Origin: an uncultured Spirochaetaceae bacterium
GTDB taxonomy: Bacteria > Spirochaetota > Spirochaetia > Sphaerochaetales > Sphaerochaetaceae
Direction of reading: 5' to 3'
Length of the DNA: 64,000 nucleotides
Assembly (NCBI GenBank): GCA_944388955.1
Contig: CALXKJ010000001.1
Span: 62,001-126,000, forward strand
Shown piece after piece: positions 1 through 8,622 of the stretch. Positions within the stretch are counted from its first letter, which is position 1, and every line of letters starts with the position of its first letter. The position numbers were made by a program, and so were the translations under genes. Below the pieces are notes generated by a model. The model worked only from the letters and a program-made list of their open reading frames with translations, ran no database searches and was not told the origin of the DNA.

Positions 1-1
1 G

Positions 2-49
2 TTCGGCTGGGGCGAGAAGAGAGGTTTCCCAAGGGAGGTCAGAGGATGA
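2..49 (+). CDS. 3' end of an unidentified upstream gene (partial)
   Basis: Frame 2 is open from the window edge and ends in TGA at 47-49, encoding a 15-residue tail ending PREVRG. The TGA overlaps the pyrF ATG (ATGA), the same coupling used between the downstream pyr genes. It is therefore probably the last codons of another gene of the same operon. Too little is visible to name it. Confidence 0.45.
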   Translation, partial: FGWGEKRGFPREVRG

Positions 50-927
50 GCTATATCGATACCTTGAGAAAGAGCGCGGCAGAGTGCGGGAATATCGTAT
101 GCATGGGACTTGATCCAGTTGTCTCAGTGCTTCCCGCGTCAGATAAAAGCCTTAGAGAGCGCTTGAGCTCATACTTCGGCACTATATTCTCAAAAATGAA
201 GGAAGAGGGAATAAGTCCTGCCGCTTTCAAGCCGAATCTTGGCTATTATTCAGTTCTTGATAAGCCTCGTGAGGGTTTGTTCGAGGGCTCTCTTGCTCTC
301 TCTGATATCCTCGCGCTTCTGGATGAGTATTTCCCATCGGTTCCTGTAATCCTCGACTCAAAGCGTGGTGACATCGCGCGCTCAAGCGGCAATTACGCCA
401 TGGAGGCTTTTGATTCATGGAATGCCGATGCAGTCACCGTCTCCCCATATATGGGTACAGATTCTGTAATGCCTTTCGCCTATGAGGATAAAGGCATGTA
501 TATTCTCAACAGAACATCGAATCCCGGGGCCGCGGATCTGCAGAACATACTTGTTGTCGATGCGGTTGATGAGAAAGAGCTTTACCCGCTTTATCTTGCT
601 GTTGCTCAGAAAATCGCACGCTGGAATGAAGCGCATAGCGGTATCGGAGCTGTTGTGGGCGCAACAAGCATGAAAGAGCTTCATGATATCGCTTCTTATT
701 ATTCAGACAGGGATGTACCTCTTCTCATACCAGGCGTGGGCTCACAGGGTGGAAGCGCAACAGAAGTGATGGCTGTGCTTGGTGACGCTGGATACCCAAG
801 AGAACTTGCTAGGATAAACTCATCATCCGGCCTGACACACCCATGGAAGAAGGGCTCAGCTCCAGATAATTGGCTTTCACTTGTCATCGATGCTCTGAAG
901 AGCCTTGTAAAGGAGGCTGCTCTCTGA
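46..927 (+). CDS. pyrF: Orotidine 5'-phosphate decarboxylase, type 2
   Basis: Decarboxylates OMP to UMP, the last step of de novo pyrimidine synthesis, in the cytoplasm. The 293 residues fit the longer type-2 OMPDC subfamily. The signature DSKRGDIARSSGNYA, near residue 105, carries the catalytic Lys/Asp set, and KPNLGYY near residue 62 is the substrate-binding strand. The start is chosen by the GGGAGGT ribosome site just upstream of ATG 46. The stop overlaps the start of pyrDK (TGATG), and the upstream frame ends over its ATG, so it is an internal cistron of a coupled pyr operon. Confidence 0.95.
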   Translation: MSYIDTLRKSAAECGNIVCMGLDPVVSVLPASDKSLRERLSSYFGTIFSKMKEEGISPAAFKPNLGYYSVLDKPREGLFEGSLALSDILALLDEYFPSVPVILDSKRGDIARSSGNYAMEAFDSWNADAVTVSPYMGTDSVMPFAYEDKGMYILNRTSNPGAADLQNILVVDAVDEKELYPLYLAVAQKIARWNEAHSGIGAVVGATSMKELHDIASYYSDRDVPLLIPGVGSQGGSATEVMAVLGDAGYPRELARINSSSGLTHPWKKGSAPDNWLSLVIDALKSLVKEAAL

Positions 928-2594
928 TGGATGCCGCGTCTTTCCTGAGGGGTAATCATAAGAAGGGACGTATCATACTCTCCACGGTTTCCGGTGTCGG
1001 AAGCACGAAAGATGAGCTCATTAAGCTCTTTGACGAGAAGATTCCTTCTGTTGATATCATAACGACAAAGAGCTTCCAGACTGTGCCTAATCCAGGAAAC
1101 AGGGAGCCTATTGTCTGTTCTCCGTCTCCTGGGGATTTCGGAAACTCTGTCGGGCTGAGGAATCCTGGGATGGAGAAGGCTTTGCCAGGGATAAAAGCTT
1201 TAAGGGAAGCTGGTCTGAGAGCGATTCTCAATGTCTCTCTTTCGGCATCTAATCCAGAGGATTTCATCACGCTTGTGAAAGCTTTCGATCCATATGCTGA
1301 TATGCTTGAGCTCAATTTCTCATGTCCTCATGCGGCAGCTGGCTTCGGAGCTTCCATCGGTAGTGATAAAGACATAGCCGCATCATATGTGGAAGCTATC
1401 GTCAAAGCTTATCCGGAAAGGAAGGCACTTCTTATCGTGAAGCTCACACCGAATGTCCCTGATATAGCTGAAATAGCGAAGGCTGTCATTGAGAAAGGTG
1501 CTGATGGCATTGCTACTATCAACACAGTTGGACCGAAGCTTTATATCGAGCCGCATTCAGGAGCTCCTATACTCAACAATAAGCTTGGCGGCAAGGGCGG
1601 TGCATCCGGTGAATGGGTTAGGGATGAAGCTCTCTTATGTGTCAGGAAAATCAGAGAAGCTATCGGGGACTATCCGATAATCCTTGGAATGGGTGGTGTG
1701 ACAAGACCGGCGGACGCGAAAGCCATGATTGAAGCAGGAGCGGACTCTGTAGGCATTGGCTCAGCTCTTGCAAGAGTCAATCCACAGCGTTGGGAGGAGT
1801 ATTTCCATTCGATGAAGAGCGGGGATGATGTCTCTTCCCTTCTTGCTGATGACCTCCCTCTGCATTACACGCCACATGAGATCATCTCAATGGAGATGCA
1901 TAAGGATGTCATGGTGATGACGCTCTCCGGGAATATGGATGCGAAGGCGGGTGAGTTTGTCTTCCTCTGGATTCCTGGAAAGGGAGAGAAGCCTTTCTCT
2001 GTCGCTGTAAATGATCCCCTCACATTCCTTATCAAGAAAAGAGGAGAGTTCACTTCAGCCTTGTTCGAGCTCAAAAACGGCGATACAGTTTACACAAGGG
2101 GTCTTTCTGGCAGTCCTATGGTATATAAGAAGACTGAAAGAGCTCTTCTTATCGGCGGAGGTACTGGCGCTGCTGTTCTTCCTCTTATCGGTGATATGCT
2201 CAGAAAAGATGGTACATTGATGGATATCAGGGTGGGAGTTGTAGAGAACGACACTGACAAAGAGCCTCTTGAGGATGTTCTATCGTCATATGGCAAGACG
2301 ATGTTTATCGCCGATGACGGCAAGCCAGGGCGCGTGCTTGATACGATAAAACCAGAGGATGTAGCTGGTGACACATCATGTTATATCGTTGGACCTGGAA
2401 AGATGATGCATAAAGCCGCAGAGCTTCTTGAATCGCTTGGAGTGAGCGACGATTCGATTTATCTCTCAATGGAGAAGAACACGATGTGCGGTATCGGCAT
2501 GTGCGGTGAATGTGTCTGTGGAGGTCACCTGCCATGCAAGGAAGGTACTTTCTTCACATGGAAGACACTCAAGGAGAATAAAGCGGAATTATGA
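927..2594 (+). CDS. pyrD: Fused dihydroorotate dehydrogenase catalytic and electron-transfer subunits (PyrD-PyrK)
   Basis: Oxidises dihydroorotate to orotate and passes electrons to NAD+ through FAD and a [2Fe-2S] cluster. Residues about 1-305 are a class-1 PyrD barrel with active-site Cys in NFSCPHAAAGF and FMN-loop GMGGVTRPADAKAMIEAGAD. Residues about 315-555 match PyrK: a flavin domain, the nucleotide loop GGGTGAAVLPL, and cluster cysteines C521-x4-C526-x2-C529-x7-C537. In most class-1B enzymes these are two separate genes. The start is ATG 927, overlapping the pyrF stop and preceded by AAAGGAGG at 909-916. An in-frame upstream ATG at 870 would extend into pyrF and is not preferred. Confidence 0.93.
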   Translation: MDAASFLRGNHKKGRIILSTVSGVGSTKDELIKLFDEKIPSVDIITTKSFQTVPNPGNREPIVCSPSPGDFGNSVGLRNPGMEKALPGIKALREAGLRAILNVSLSASNPEDFITLVKAFDPYADMLELNFSCPHAAAGFGASIGSDKDIAASYVEAIVKAYPERKALLIVKLTPNVPDIAEIAKAVIEKGADGIATINTVGPKLYIEPHSGAPILNNKLGGKGGASGEWVRDEALLCVRKIREAIGDYPIILGMGGVTRPADAKAMIEAGADSVGIGSALARVNPQRWEEYFHSMKSGDDVSSLLADDLPLHYTPHEIISMEMHKDVMVMTLSGNMDAKAGEFVFLWIPGKGEKPFSVAVNDPLTFLIKKRGEFTSALFELKNGDTVYTRGLSGSPMVYKKTERALLIGGGTGAAVLPLIGDMLRKDGTLMDIRVGVVENDTDKEPLEDVLSSYGKTMFIADDGKPGRVLDTIKPEDVAGDTSCYIVGPGKMMHKAAELLESLGVSDDSIYLSMEKNTMCGIGMCGECVCGGHLPCKEGTFFTWKTLKENKAEL

Positions 2595-3637
2595 TCGATC
2601 CACATGTTCATCTCAGGGATTGGAATCAGAAAGATAAGGAGACGGTGATTCATGGAATGAGAGTCGCCGCCTCTCTTGGTTTTACGCATCTTTTCGATAT
2701 GCCTAACACCGACCCGCAGTGCACGTCGCGCGATATTATCCTCGAGCGTTTAGCTCTGGGTGGGGAAGCTAGCGAAGAAACCGGCGTTTCGTATCATCTT
2801 TATGGCGGTCTTACCAATAACGATGAGCAGATTATAGAGATGGTAGACACGCATTCGGAGCTTTTCCCGCTTGTGATAGGTCTTAAGATGTTCCTTTCCC
2901 ACAGCACCGGGAATATGGGGATAACAGATATTGAGATGCAGAAGCATGTGATGGGTGTTCTTGCTTCCAGACATTACAAAGGTGTTCTTGCCCTCCATGC
3001 GGAAAAAGAAAGCCTGATGAAGCCGGATATGTATATTCCCGGTCATTTTGAGACTCACTCAGATGCAAGACCAGGAATCTCTGAGATTGAGAGTGTCCAC
3101 GATATCATAAATATAGCCGGAGATTGCGGTTTTGAAGGCACTCTCCACATAGCACATGTCTCTACACTCGGCACTATCGAGGAAGTGAAGAAAGCAAGGG
3201 CGTGTGGAATGCATATCACGATGGGGGCGACACCGCACCATTCTCTCCTTACTTCCAGCGATGCCAGGGTTCATGAGCGATACCTTAAGATGAATCCACC
3301 GCTCCGCACGGAAGAAGACAGAAGTGCTTTGTTCTCAGCTCTTCTTGATGGCACGATAGACTGGGTTGAATCAGATCATGCTCCGCATACGCTTCCTGAT
3401 AAAGAGAAAGGGGCTTCCGGTATCCCGGCTCTTCCTGCGATGCTTCTTCTTATGTATCAGCTGAAAAAACATGGGGCTGACGAGATGCGGCTGAAAAGTC
3501 TTTTCGGAAACCGTGCTATTGAGGTATTCGGACTCGATAAGGAAGATACCATCATCCCGTCCAATCCTCTTGAGCTGTATATGAAGACAAAAGATGAATA
3601 TGTGATTTCGCCATTTCCTGAAAGATTATCTGACTGA
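2591..3637 (+). CDS. pyrC: Dihydroorotase
   Basis: Cyclises carbamoyl-aspartate to dihydroorotate. This 348-residue amidohydrolase keeps the metal set: H5 and H7 in PHVHLRD, K99 in GLKMF (the carbamylated lysine position), H136, H189 in HIAHVS, and D262 in SDHAPH. DMPNT at residues 36-40 is the usual substrate loop. Its ATG overlaps the pyrDK stop (ATGA), so it is the third coupled cistron of the pyr operon. No clear terminator follows, so some readthrough toward corA is possible. Confidence 0.94.
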   Translation: MIDPHVHLRDWNQKDKETVIHGMRVAASLGFTHLFDMPNTDPQCTSRDIILERLALGGEASEETGVSYHLYGGLTNNDEQIIEMVDTHSELFPLVIGLKMFLSHSTGNMGITDIEMQKHVMGVLASRHYKGVLALHAEKESLMKPDMYIPGHFETHSDARPGISEIESVHDIINIAGDCGFEGTLHIAHVSTLGTIEEVKKARACGMHITMGATPHHSLLTSSDARVHERYLKMNPPLRTEEDRSALFSALLDGTIDWVESDHAPHTLPDKEKGASGIPALPAMLLLMYQLKKHGADEMRLKSLFGNRAIEVFGLDKEDTIIPSNPLELYMKTKDEYVISPFPERLSD

Positions 3638-3666
3638 TTCTGAGGTTTTCACTGGTCATCGTTTTG

Positions 3667-3675
3667 TGCTATCAT
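3667..3675 (+). promoter_or_regulatory. Extended -10 promoter of the corA leader
   Basis: TGCTATCAT is an extended -10 (TGn plus TATCAT). A weak -35-like TTCACT lies 16 nt further upstream. Transcription would begin near 3682, just ahead of the ribosome site of the 24-codon leader ORF, giving a leader of roughly 120 nt before corA. Confidence 0.5.
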
Positions 3676-3695
3676 CCTGCGAGAAGGAGAAAGTT

Positions 3696-3770
3696 ATGGA
3701 CGAAGGCAGTTCAGTACCGTTACCTGAAAAAACGAAAGAAACAACCATTGCCTTCGATTCCATTCTCTGA
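3696..3770 (+). CDS. Short leader ORF upstream of corA (24 aa)
   Basis: ATG 3696 is preceded by a good ribosome site (GAGAAGGAGA, 3681-3690) and ends at TGA 3768, 29 nt before corA. The peptide starts MDEGSSVPLPEKTKET: acidic residues at positions 2-3, then a PLP run. Leader peptides of enterobacterial Mg2+ transporter genes (MgtL, rich in acidic residues and proline; CorL of corA) sit in the same position and act in translation-coupled attenuation. A similar role here is inference. No homology is claimed, and the ORF could be fortuitous. Confidence 0.4.
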   Translation: MDEGSSVPLPEKTKETTIAFDSIL

Positions 3771-3799
3771 GATGCGGATCTGAAGGCTGGGGAGGCCGG

Positions 3800-4840
3800 A
3801 TGATTACAAAAAGAAACGATCTTATCCAGGATCAGAAATATACATGGATTGATGTCAGGGAAATCGATAAGGATGATATCGCCATCCTTACTGATGAGTA
3901 TATGATATCTGCAGAGCTCCTTGCGGATATCATGGATGCTGACGAGCAGAGCCGAATCGAGAAGGAGGATGACTATACTGTCATCATCTGCCGTCTGCCA
4001 TCTGCTGAAGAGGACGATGACAAACCGCTTGAGAGAACATCCATACCGCTTGGTATGATTCTCTATCCAGATAAAATCATCACGATATGCCGTGGCGACA
4101 GCGTCGTGATTGATGATTTTGCCCGCCGTCGTTTCAGACAATGTCCTGTAGAGACCATGGAAGGCTTCGTGATTTCCATTCTCGGAAGAGCTGCTCTTGT
4201 CTATATACGTTTTCTTAAATACATAAACAGACAGAAAGACCTTGTTGAGGAACAGCTGCAGAAGTCTATCATGAACTATGAGCTGATACAGCTATTGCAG
4301 ATTCAGAAGTCGCTTGTATATCTGACGACTGGACTTACGGATAATGAAGTGCTTCTCGAGAAATTGCAGAAAACACCGTATTTCCGACTTCATAATGACG
4401 AGGAGCTGGAATTCCTTGAGGATGCCATAACAGATAACAAACAGGCTATCGCGATGGCTAATATCTATTCAGATATCCTCACGGGCACGATGGATGCCTT
4501 CGCCTCTGTCATAGGAAACAACATGAATGTCATCATGAAGCGTCTCACCGTAATTTCACTTTCGCTTATGTTCCCGACATTCATAACAGGTTTCTTCGGC
4601 ATGAATGTCTCGATTCCAGGAATGGATGGGGCCTTTGCCTGGCTTTTCTGTCTTGGCTTATGCATTGTGGTTGCGGCAATCGGCTCATTCATTATTTCCG
4701 ACAGGAAGAACCGCTCCGTTATTACTGCAGGGCTTGGAGAGAAGCGCGGCAGGAAAAGACGCAGGGAGAAGCGTGAGCGTACTCCTTCCGAGATTAAATA
4801 TCTCAGAAGGAAAAAACATACGCTTGAAAGTGAGGATTGA
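3800..4840 (+). CDS. corA: CorA-type Mg2+/divalent cation channel
   Basis: Inner-membrane pentameric Mg2+ channel. The 346 residues show the CorA plan: an N-terminal cytoplasmic alpha/beta domain beginning near WIDVREI, a long helix, then two C-terminal TM segments (about 250-270 and 278-300). The selectivity motif GMN is at 267-269. The C-tail after TM2 is about 45 residues and very basic (RGRKRRREKRER), longer than in typical CorA. Start ATG 3800 has GGGGAGG at close spacing. The stop abuts the convergent rlmI stop with no gap. Confidence 0.92.
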   Translation: MITKRNDLIQDQKYTWIDVREIDKDDIAILTDEYMISAELLADIMDADEQSRIEKEDDYTVIICRLPSAEEDDDKPLERTSIPLGMILYPDKIITICRGDSVVIDDFARRRFRQCPVETMEGFVISILGRAALVYIRFLKYINRQKDLVEEQLQKSIMNYELIQLLQIQKSLVYLTTGLTDNEVLLEKLQKTPYFRLHNDEELEFLEDAITDNKQAIAMANIYSDILTGTMDAFASVIGNNMNVIMKRLTVISLSLMFPTFITGFFGMNVSIPGMDGAFAWLFCLGLCIVVAAIGSFIISDRKNRSVITAGLGEKRGRKRRREKRERTPSEIKYLRRKKHTLESED

Positions 4841-6058
4841 TTATCTCACACGGAGTATAAAGCCTTTGAGGTACTCGCTCTCCGGAAACGCCAGAGGAAT
4901 GGGATGATCCTCTCCCTGTGAGAGGACTTTGAGGATCTCCACATCCTTGTGAGCGTCAGCTGCGGCCCATGAAAGCACCTTCCTGAAATCTTCTCTTGTG
5001 AGTGCGCCAGAGCATGAGAATGTCGCGATGATTCCGCCTGATGCGATTTTCATCATCGCAATCCTATTGAGATCCTTGTATGCCTTCAAAGCGTTCTCAA
5101 GTCCGCTTTTTGTCTTCGCAAGCTTAGGAGGATCCAGAATCATCATCCCATATTTTCCCGTGTCGACAGTCCTGATGAACTCGAAGGCATTTGCTTCTGT
5201 TATCGTGACTTTGTCACGGCTCGATGGGGCTATGACGCCCTTGTCTTCATTGAGATGAATCTGGTAGAGAAGATGGCGCAGCGCTGATTCAGACGAGTCC
5301 ACGGCATCTACTGAGATTGCTCCGGCCCTGAGCGCATGAAGCGTGAAACCGCCTGTATACGAAAAGAGGTCAAGAACCTTTTTCCCTGCGACATATTTCT
5401 CAATTGCATTTCTATTGTCTCTCTGATCGCAATAGAATCCAGACTTCTGTCCTCTTCCAGGCGCGGCCTCAAACCATATACCGCTTTCAATGAAGCGTGC
5501 ATTCTCTCTTTCTTCTGATTCCTTCGTCTCTTTTCCGGCGCGGAAATGCCTTACGCGTTCGCTGATACCTTCAAGGGAAGCAAACTGTCTGTCAGTGACT
5601 GCCTCTATGATTGAAGGATGAAGCATCGCATCAAGCTCTGATGAGATGATTGGAAGATTATCATCGGCAAAGCGCGAGGAGACGATGATCCTTATCTCTT
5701 TGCCATATGCGTCCGCGGCAACGCCTGGAAGGTTATCGGCATCTCCATGAATCAGCCGGAATGCGGTGGTGTCAGGCAGGGAGAAGAAATCCTTTCTTCT
5801 TTTCACAGCCGCCCTTACGATTTTCCGAAGCAGCTCATCTCCAGCTTCATCCTTTTCATCCCATGAGAGAAGATGAAGCACAATATGGCTTTTGGAATCG
5901 TACCAGCCATAAGCGATGAATGAATCATCATAAGAGATTACGCGTGCCCAGCCTTTTGCAGCGGTATCAGAGACAGATTCGATAGCACCTGAGAAAACCC
6001 ATGGATGATGGCGTCTTGCAGCCTTATCCTTTCCTTCATTGAGACGAATCGTAAGCAT
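4841..6058 (-). CDS. rlmI: 23S rRNA (cytosine-C5) methyltransferase, RlmI-like
   Basis: SAM-dependent rRNA m5C methyltransferase, 405 aa. It opens with a PUA domain whose first residues (HHPWVFSGAI) are the family hallmark, then a Rossmann methyltransferase with SAM motif VLDLFSYTGGFTLHAL, LDPPKLAKTK, and the catalytic-loop cysteine in TFSCSG. Start ATG 6058 was chosen because family homology begins there. The open frame extends to 6289 but overlaps the divergent HAD gene. A hexamer TACGAT (minus strand, 6065-6070) ends 6 nt before this ATG, suggesting a leaderless mRNA. Only about 50 bp separate it from the divergent gene. Confidence 0.88.
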   Translation of the reverse strand: MLTIRLNEGKDKAARRHHPWVFSGAIESVSDTAAKGWARVISYDDSFIAYGWYDSKSHIVLHLLSWDEKDEAGDELLRKIVRAAVKRRKDFFSLPDTTAFRLIHGDADNLPGVAADAYGKEIRIIVSSRFADDNLPIISSELDAMLHPSIIEAVTDRQFASLEGISERVRHFRAGKETKESEERENARFIESGIWFEAAPGRGQKSGFYCDQRDNRNAIEKYVAGKKVLDLFSYTGGFTLHALRAGAISVDAVDSSESALRHLLYQIHLNEDKGVIAPSSRDKVTITEANAFEFIRTVDTGKYGMMILDPPKLAKTKSGLENALKAYKDLNRIAMMKIASGGIIATFSCSGALTREDFRKVLSWAAADAHKDVEILKVLSQGEDHPIPLAFPESEYLKGFILRVR

Positions 6059-6109
6059 ATGTGAATCGTACACTTCCCCTAGAAGGTGTGCAACAGCTAG
6101 AATGAAGCC

Positions 6110-6781
6110 ATGAAAGCTGTATTCTTCGATCTTGATGGGACTATATTCGACACTCTGGATGATATAAAAGCGGCTATCAATTACGCCATACATGTCTATG
6201 ATGGAGAAGAAGCTTCGAGGGAAGAGATAAGAAGCTATGTCGGCAGGGGACTGAGAAGGGCTCTTTCCCGCGCTGTAAGCGAAAAGCATCCGAAGGGTAT
6301 CGAGGATGAAGAGGAGTTCTCACTTCTTTTCACTCTTATGATGAATTACTACCTTCATCATAGCACAGACTATACGAAAGCATACGAAGGTATTCCTGAG
6401 ATGCTTGGAATGCTTAAAGCCAATGGGATAAAGCTTGGTATTGTCTCCAATAAGCGTGATGAGATTGTGCAATCCATTGTCTCAACGCTTCTTCCTGATA
6501 CATTCGATTTCGTCTCTGGAGAGACTATGGGATTCCCTCTCAAACCTGATCCCTCTTTGCTTCTTGAAGGTCTCAGGAAGGTTTCATCATCACCAGCAGA
6601 AGCTATATACGTCGGGGACAGCGAAGTGGATGCTGAAACAGGGCGTCGGGCTGGTATCACAACGTATATCGTCTCCTATGGATTCCGCACTGATGAGGAA
6701 TTGAGGAAGAACGGTGTGGAAAATCCTATTCATTGCGTTGAAACGCTTTCGGAAAAGCTGAAAATTGCTCTGAAGATATGA
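6110..6781 (+). CDS. HAD-superfamily phosphatase, phosphoglycolate-phosphatase-like
   Basis: HAD subfamily IA hydrolase of 223 aa. Motif I is FFDLDGTIFDT (nucleophile D7, acid D9), motif II lies around IVSNKRDE, and motif IV is VGDSEVDAETGRRAG. The helical cap sits between residues 15 and 85. Phosphoglycolate or another small phosphoester is the likely substrate, but the sequence does not fix it. There is no Shine-Dalgarno; the hexamer TAGAAT (6098-6103) lies exactly 6 nt before the ATG, so the message may be leaderless. Confidence 0.8.
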   Translation: MKAVFFDLDGTIFDTLDDIKAAINYAIHVYDGEEASREEIRSYVGRGLRRALSRAVSEKHPKGIEDEEEFSLLFTLMMNYYLHHSTDYTKAYEGIPEMLGMLKANGIKLGIVSNKRDEIVQSIVSTLLPDTFDFVSGETMGFPLKPDPSLLLEGLRKVSSSPAEAIYVGDSEVDAETGRRAGITTYIVSYGFRTDEELRKNGVENPIHCVETLSEKLKIALKI

Positions 6782-6809
6782 TAGAATCAATGAAAAGAAG
6801 GAGGAAACA

Positions 6810-8525
6810 ATGGAATTCACTGAGAAGATGAAGCAGGAGGTTCTTGCTTCTGCAAGAGAATATATTTCGTCTGAGACAGATGATGTTTTCCGCTCTGAAG
6901 TTGAAAATGCTGTAGGACTTGGAGACTGGGAAGGCCTTTATGATCGTTTCTATACATCACTCGCTTTCGGTACTGCCGGTATGCGCGGGGTTATCGGGGG
7001 AGGAACGAATAGAATCAACACATACATGGTAAGGAAGGTAACACAGGGGCTTGCGGATTACCTGAATGCGTCTGTTAAGAATCCATCAACGGTCATTGCT
7101 TATGATTCAAGACTCTTCTCAGATAAGTTCGCTCTTTCAGCGGCAAAGGTTCTCGCGGCAAATGGTGTCAGAGTCTACCTTTATGATACGCTGCACCCAG
7201 TGCCGATGCTCTCATTTGCTGTACGCTATCTCAAAGCTACATCAGGCATAGTCGTAACAGCATCTCATAACCCATCGAAATACAATGGCTATAAAGTCTA
7301 CTGGTCAGATGGCGGTCAGGTCACTCCACCTCATGATATAGAGATCGCAAAAAAAGCTAATGCTGTTAAAAGCGAGGATATTAAGGATGGAGATGAGAAT
7401 GAGCTCAGGGCTTCTGGCATTCTCTCATCTGTTCCCGCTTCTGTCGATGAAGCATATTACAGCATGGTACTCTCATCGCTTCGCCGTCCAGAGGTGATTA
7501 AAGACGCGAAGATCAAAGTCGCCTACACACCGCTTCACGGAACAGGTAATATCCCTGTACGTCATATGCTTTCAACTCTTGGGATTGATTGCTCTGTCGT
7601 AAGCGAGCAGGAGCTTCCTGACGGGAACTTCCCGACAGTCAAGCTTCCGAATCCAGAGAGCGCTGAAGCAATGCAGCGTGTCATAGCGCTTGCGAAGGAT
7701 ATCAAGGCAGATATCGTTATCGGTACGGATCCTGATGCTGACAGAATGGGTATTGCGATTCCGAAGAATCCAGAGAAGACTGATTACCTCCTTCTTACAG
7801 GCAATCAGATTGCGACGTTGCTTGTCGACTATCTCCTTACGACAGCACAGGAGAAAAAGAGAGAAGGTATTCCATTTGTCGCCAAGAGCCTTGTCACTAC
7901 CGACATAGTCCGCAAGATTGCGGAGAATCATGGAGGCGAGTGCAAGGATGTCCTTACTGGATTCAAGTACATCGCAGAGGAGATTGAGAGAATCGAGGTT
8001 GGAAAGAACCCCGGACGTTATTTCCTCTTCGGCTGCGAGGAAAGCTATGGCTTCCTTACAGTTACGGAAGTCCACGATAAGGATGCTGTATCCTCTGCAG
8101 TGGCCGCGGTAGAGATGATGTGTTATTACGCCTCGAAGGGCATCACGCTTCAGGAGCGTCTTGACGATATCTATAAGACATATGGCTATTCGACAGAAGT
8201 CGTGTTCTCCAATGAGTATGACGGTGCTGAAGGCAAGGAGAAGATGAAAGCGATTATGGCCTCTATGCGCTCTCTCAAAGCAGGTGACACGCTTGTATCA
8301 AGGAAGATTTCTTCCGTTGAGGATCTTCTTGGCGAGAATACAGGTTTCCCGAAAGCAGATGTCATTATCATCCGCTTCGAATCTGGCGAGAAGCTTGTCG
8401 TACGTCCTTCTGGCACAGAGCCTAAGATCAAATACTATCTCTTCCTCACAGAGGGAAAGGATGGCAGGAAGGCTCTTGAGGAAAAGGTTGGGGCTATCAA
8501 AGCTGAATTCATGTCAGCCCTCTGA
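6810..8525 (+). CDS. Phosphoglucomutase/phosphomannomutase (alpha-D-phosphohexomutase)
   Basis: Interconverts hexose 1- and 6-phosphates. The 571-residue length is typical of PgcA-type bacterial mutases. Landmarks are phosphoserine loop TASHNPSKYNGYKVYW, metal loop GTDPDADRMGI, sugar loop GCEESYGFL and phosphate-binding RPSGTEPKIKYY. The AAGGAGG ribosome site is at 6799-6805. A sequence TATGATAGAATC at 6777-6788 resembles a -10 region, so it may have its own promoter within the tail of the HAD gene. A strong terminator follows. Confidence 0.92.
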   Translation: MEFTEKMKQEVLASAREYISSETDDVFRSEVENAVGLGDWEGLYDRFYTSLAFGTAGMRGVIGGGTNRINTYMVRKVTQGLADYLNASVKNPSTVIAYDSRLFSDKFALSAAKVLAANGVRVYLYDTLHPVPMLSFAVRYLKATSGIVVTASHNPSKYNGYKVYWSDGGQVTPPHDIEIAKKANAVKSEDIKDGDENELRASGILSSVPASVDEAYYSMVLSSLRRPEVIKDAKIKVAYTPLHGTGNIPVRHMLSTLGIDCSVVSEQELPDGNFPTVKLPNPESAEAMQRVIALAKDIKADIVIGTDPDADRMGIAIPKNPEKTDYLLLTGNQIATLLVDYLLTTAQEKKREGIPFVAKSLVTTDIVRKIAENHGGECKDVLTGFKYIAEEIERIEVGKNPGRYFLFGCEESYGFLTVTEVHDKDAVSSAVAAVEMMCYYASKGITLQERLDDIYKTYGYSTEVVFSNEYDGAEGKEKMKAIMASMRSLKAGDTLVSRKISSVEDLLGENTGFPKADVIIIRFESGEKLVVRPSGTEPKIKYYLFLTEGKDGRKALEEKVGAIKAEFMSAL

Positions 8526-8546
8526 TAGACTTTATTATTCATTTTG

Positions 8547-8570
8547 GGAGGTAGCAATACCTCCTTTTTT
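8547..8570 (+). terminator. Rho-independent terminator after the phosphohexomutase gene
   Basis: A perfect 7-bp stem (GGAGGTA/TACCTCC) with a GCAA tetraloop is followed by six T residues. Confidence 0.92.
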
Positions 8571-8571
8571 G

Positions 8572-8602
8572 TTGACAATTATTTACTGGGGGGGGGTAGC
8601 AT
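8572..8602 (+). promoter_or_regulatory. Promoter with a 9-G homopolymer in its spacer
   Basis: A consensus -35 TTGACA (8572-8577) and a -10-like TAGCAT (8597-8602) are separated by 19 bp that include an uninterrupted run of nine G (8588-8596). Seven G would give the optimal 17-bp spacing. Slippage in this run would change promoter strength, the classic arrangement for transcriptional phase variation of surface proteins. Confidence 0.7.
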
Positions 8603-8622
8603 TATCCTCGATGGAGGATAAT

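Noticed and set aside
870-926. Upstream in-frame start extending pyrDK by 19 codons
   Set aside because: It lies inside pyrF, lacks a ribosome site, and ATG 927 has AAAGGAGG at good spacing and overlaps the pyrF stop like the other operon junctions.
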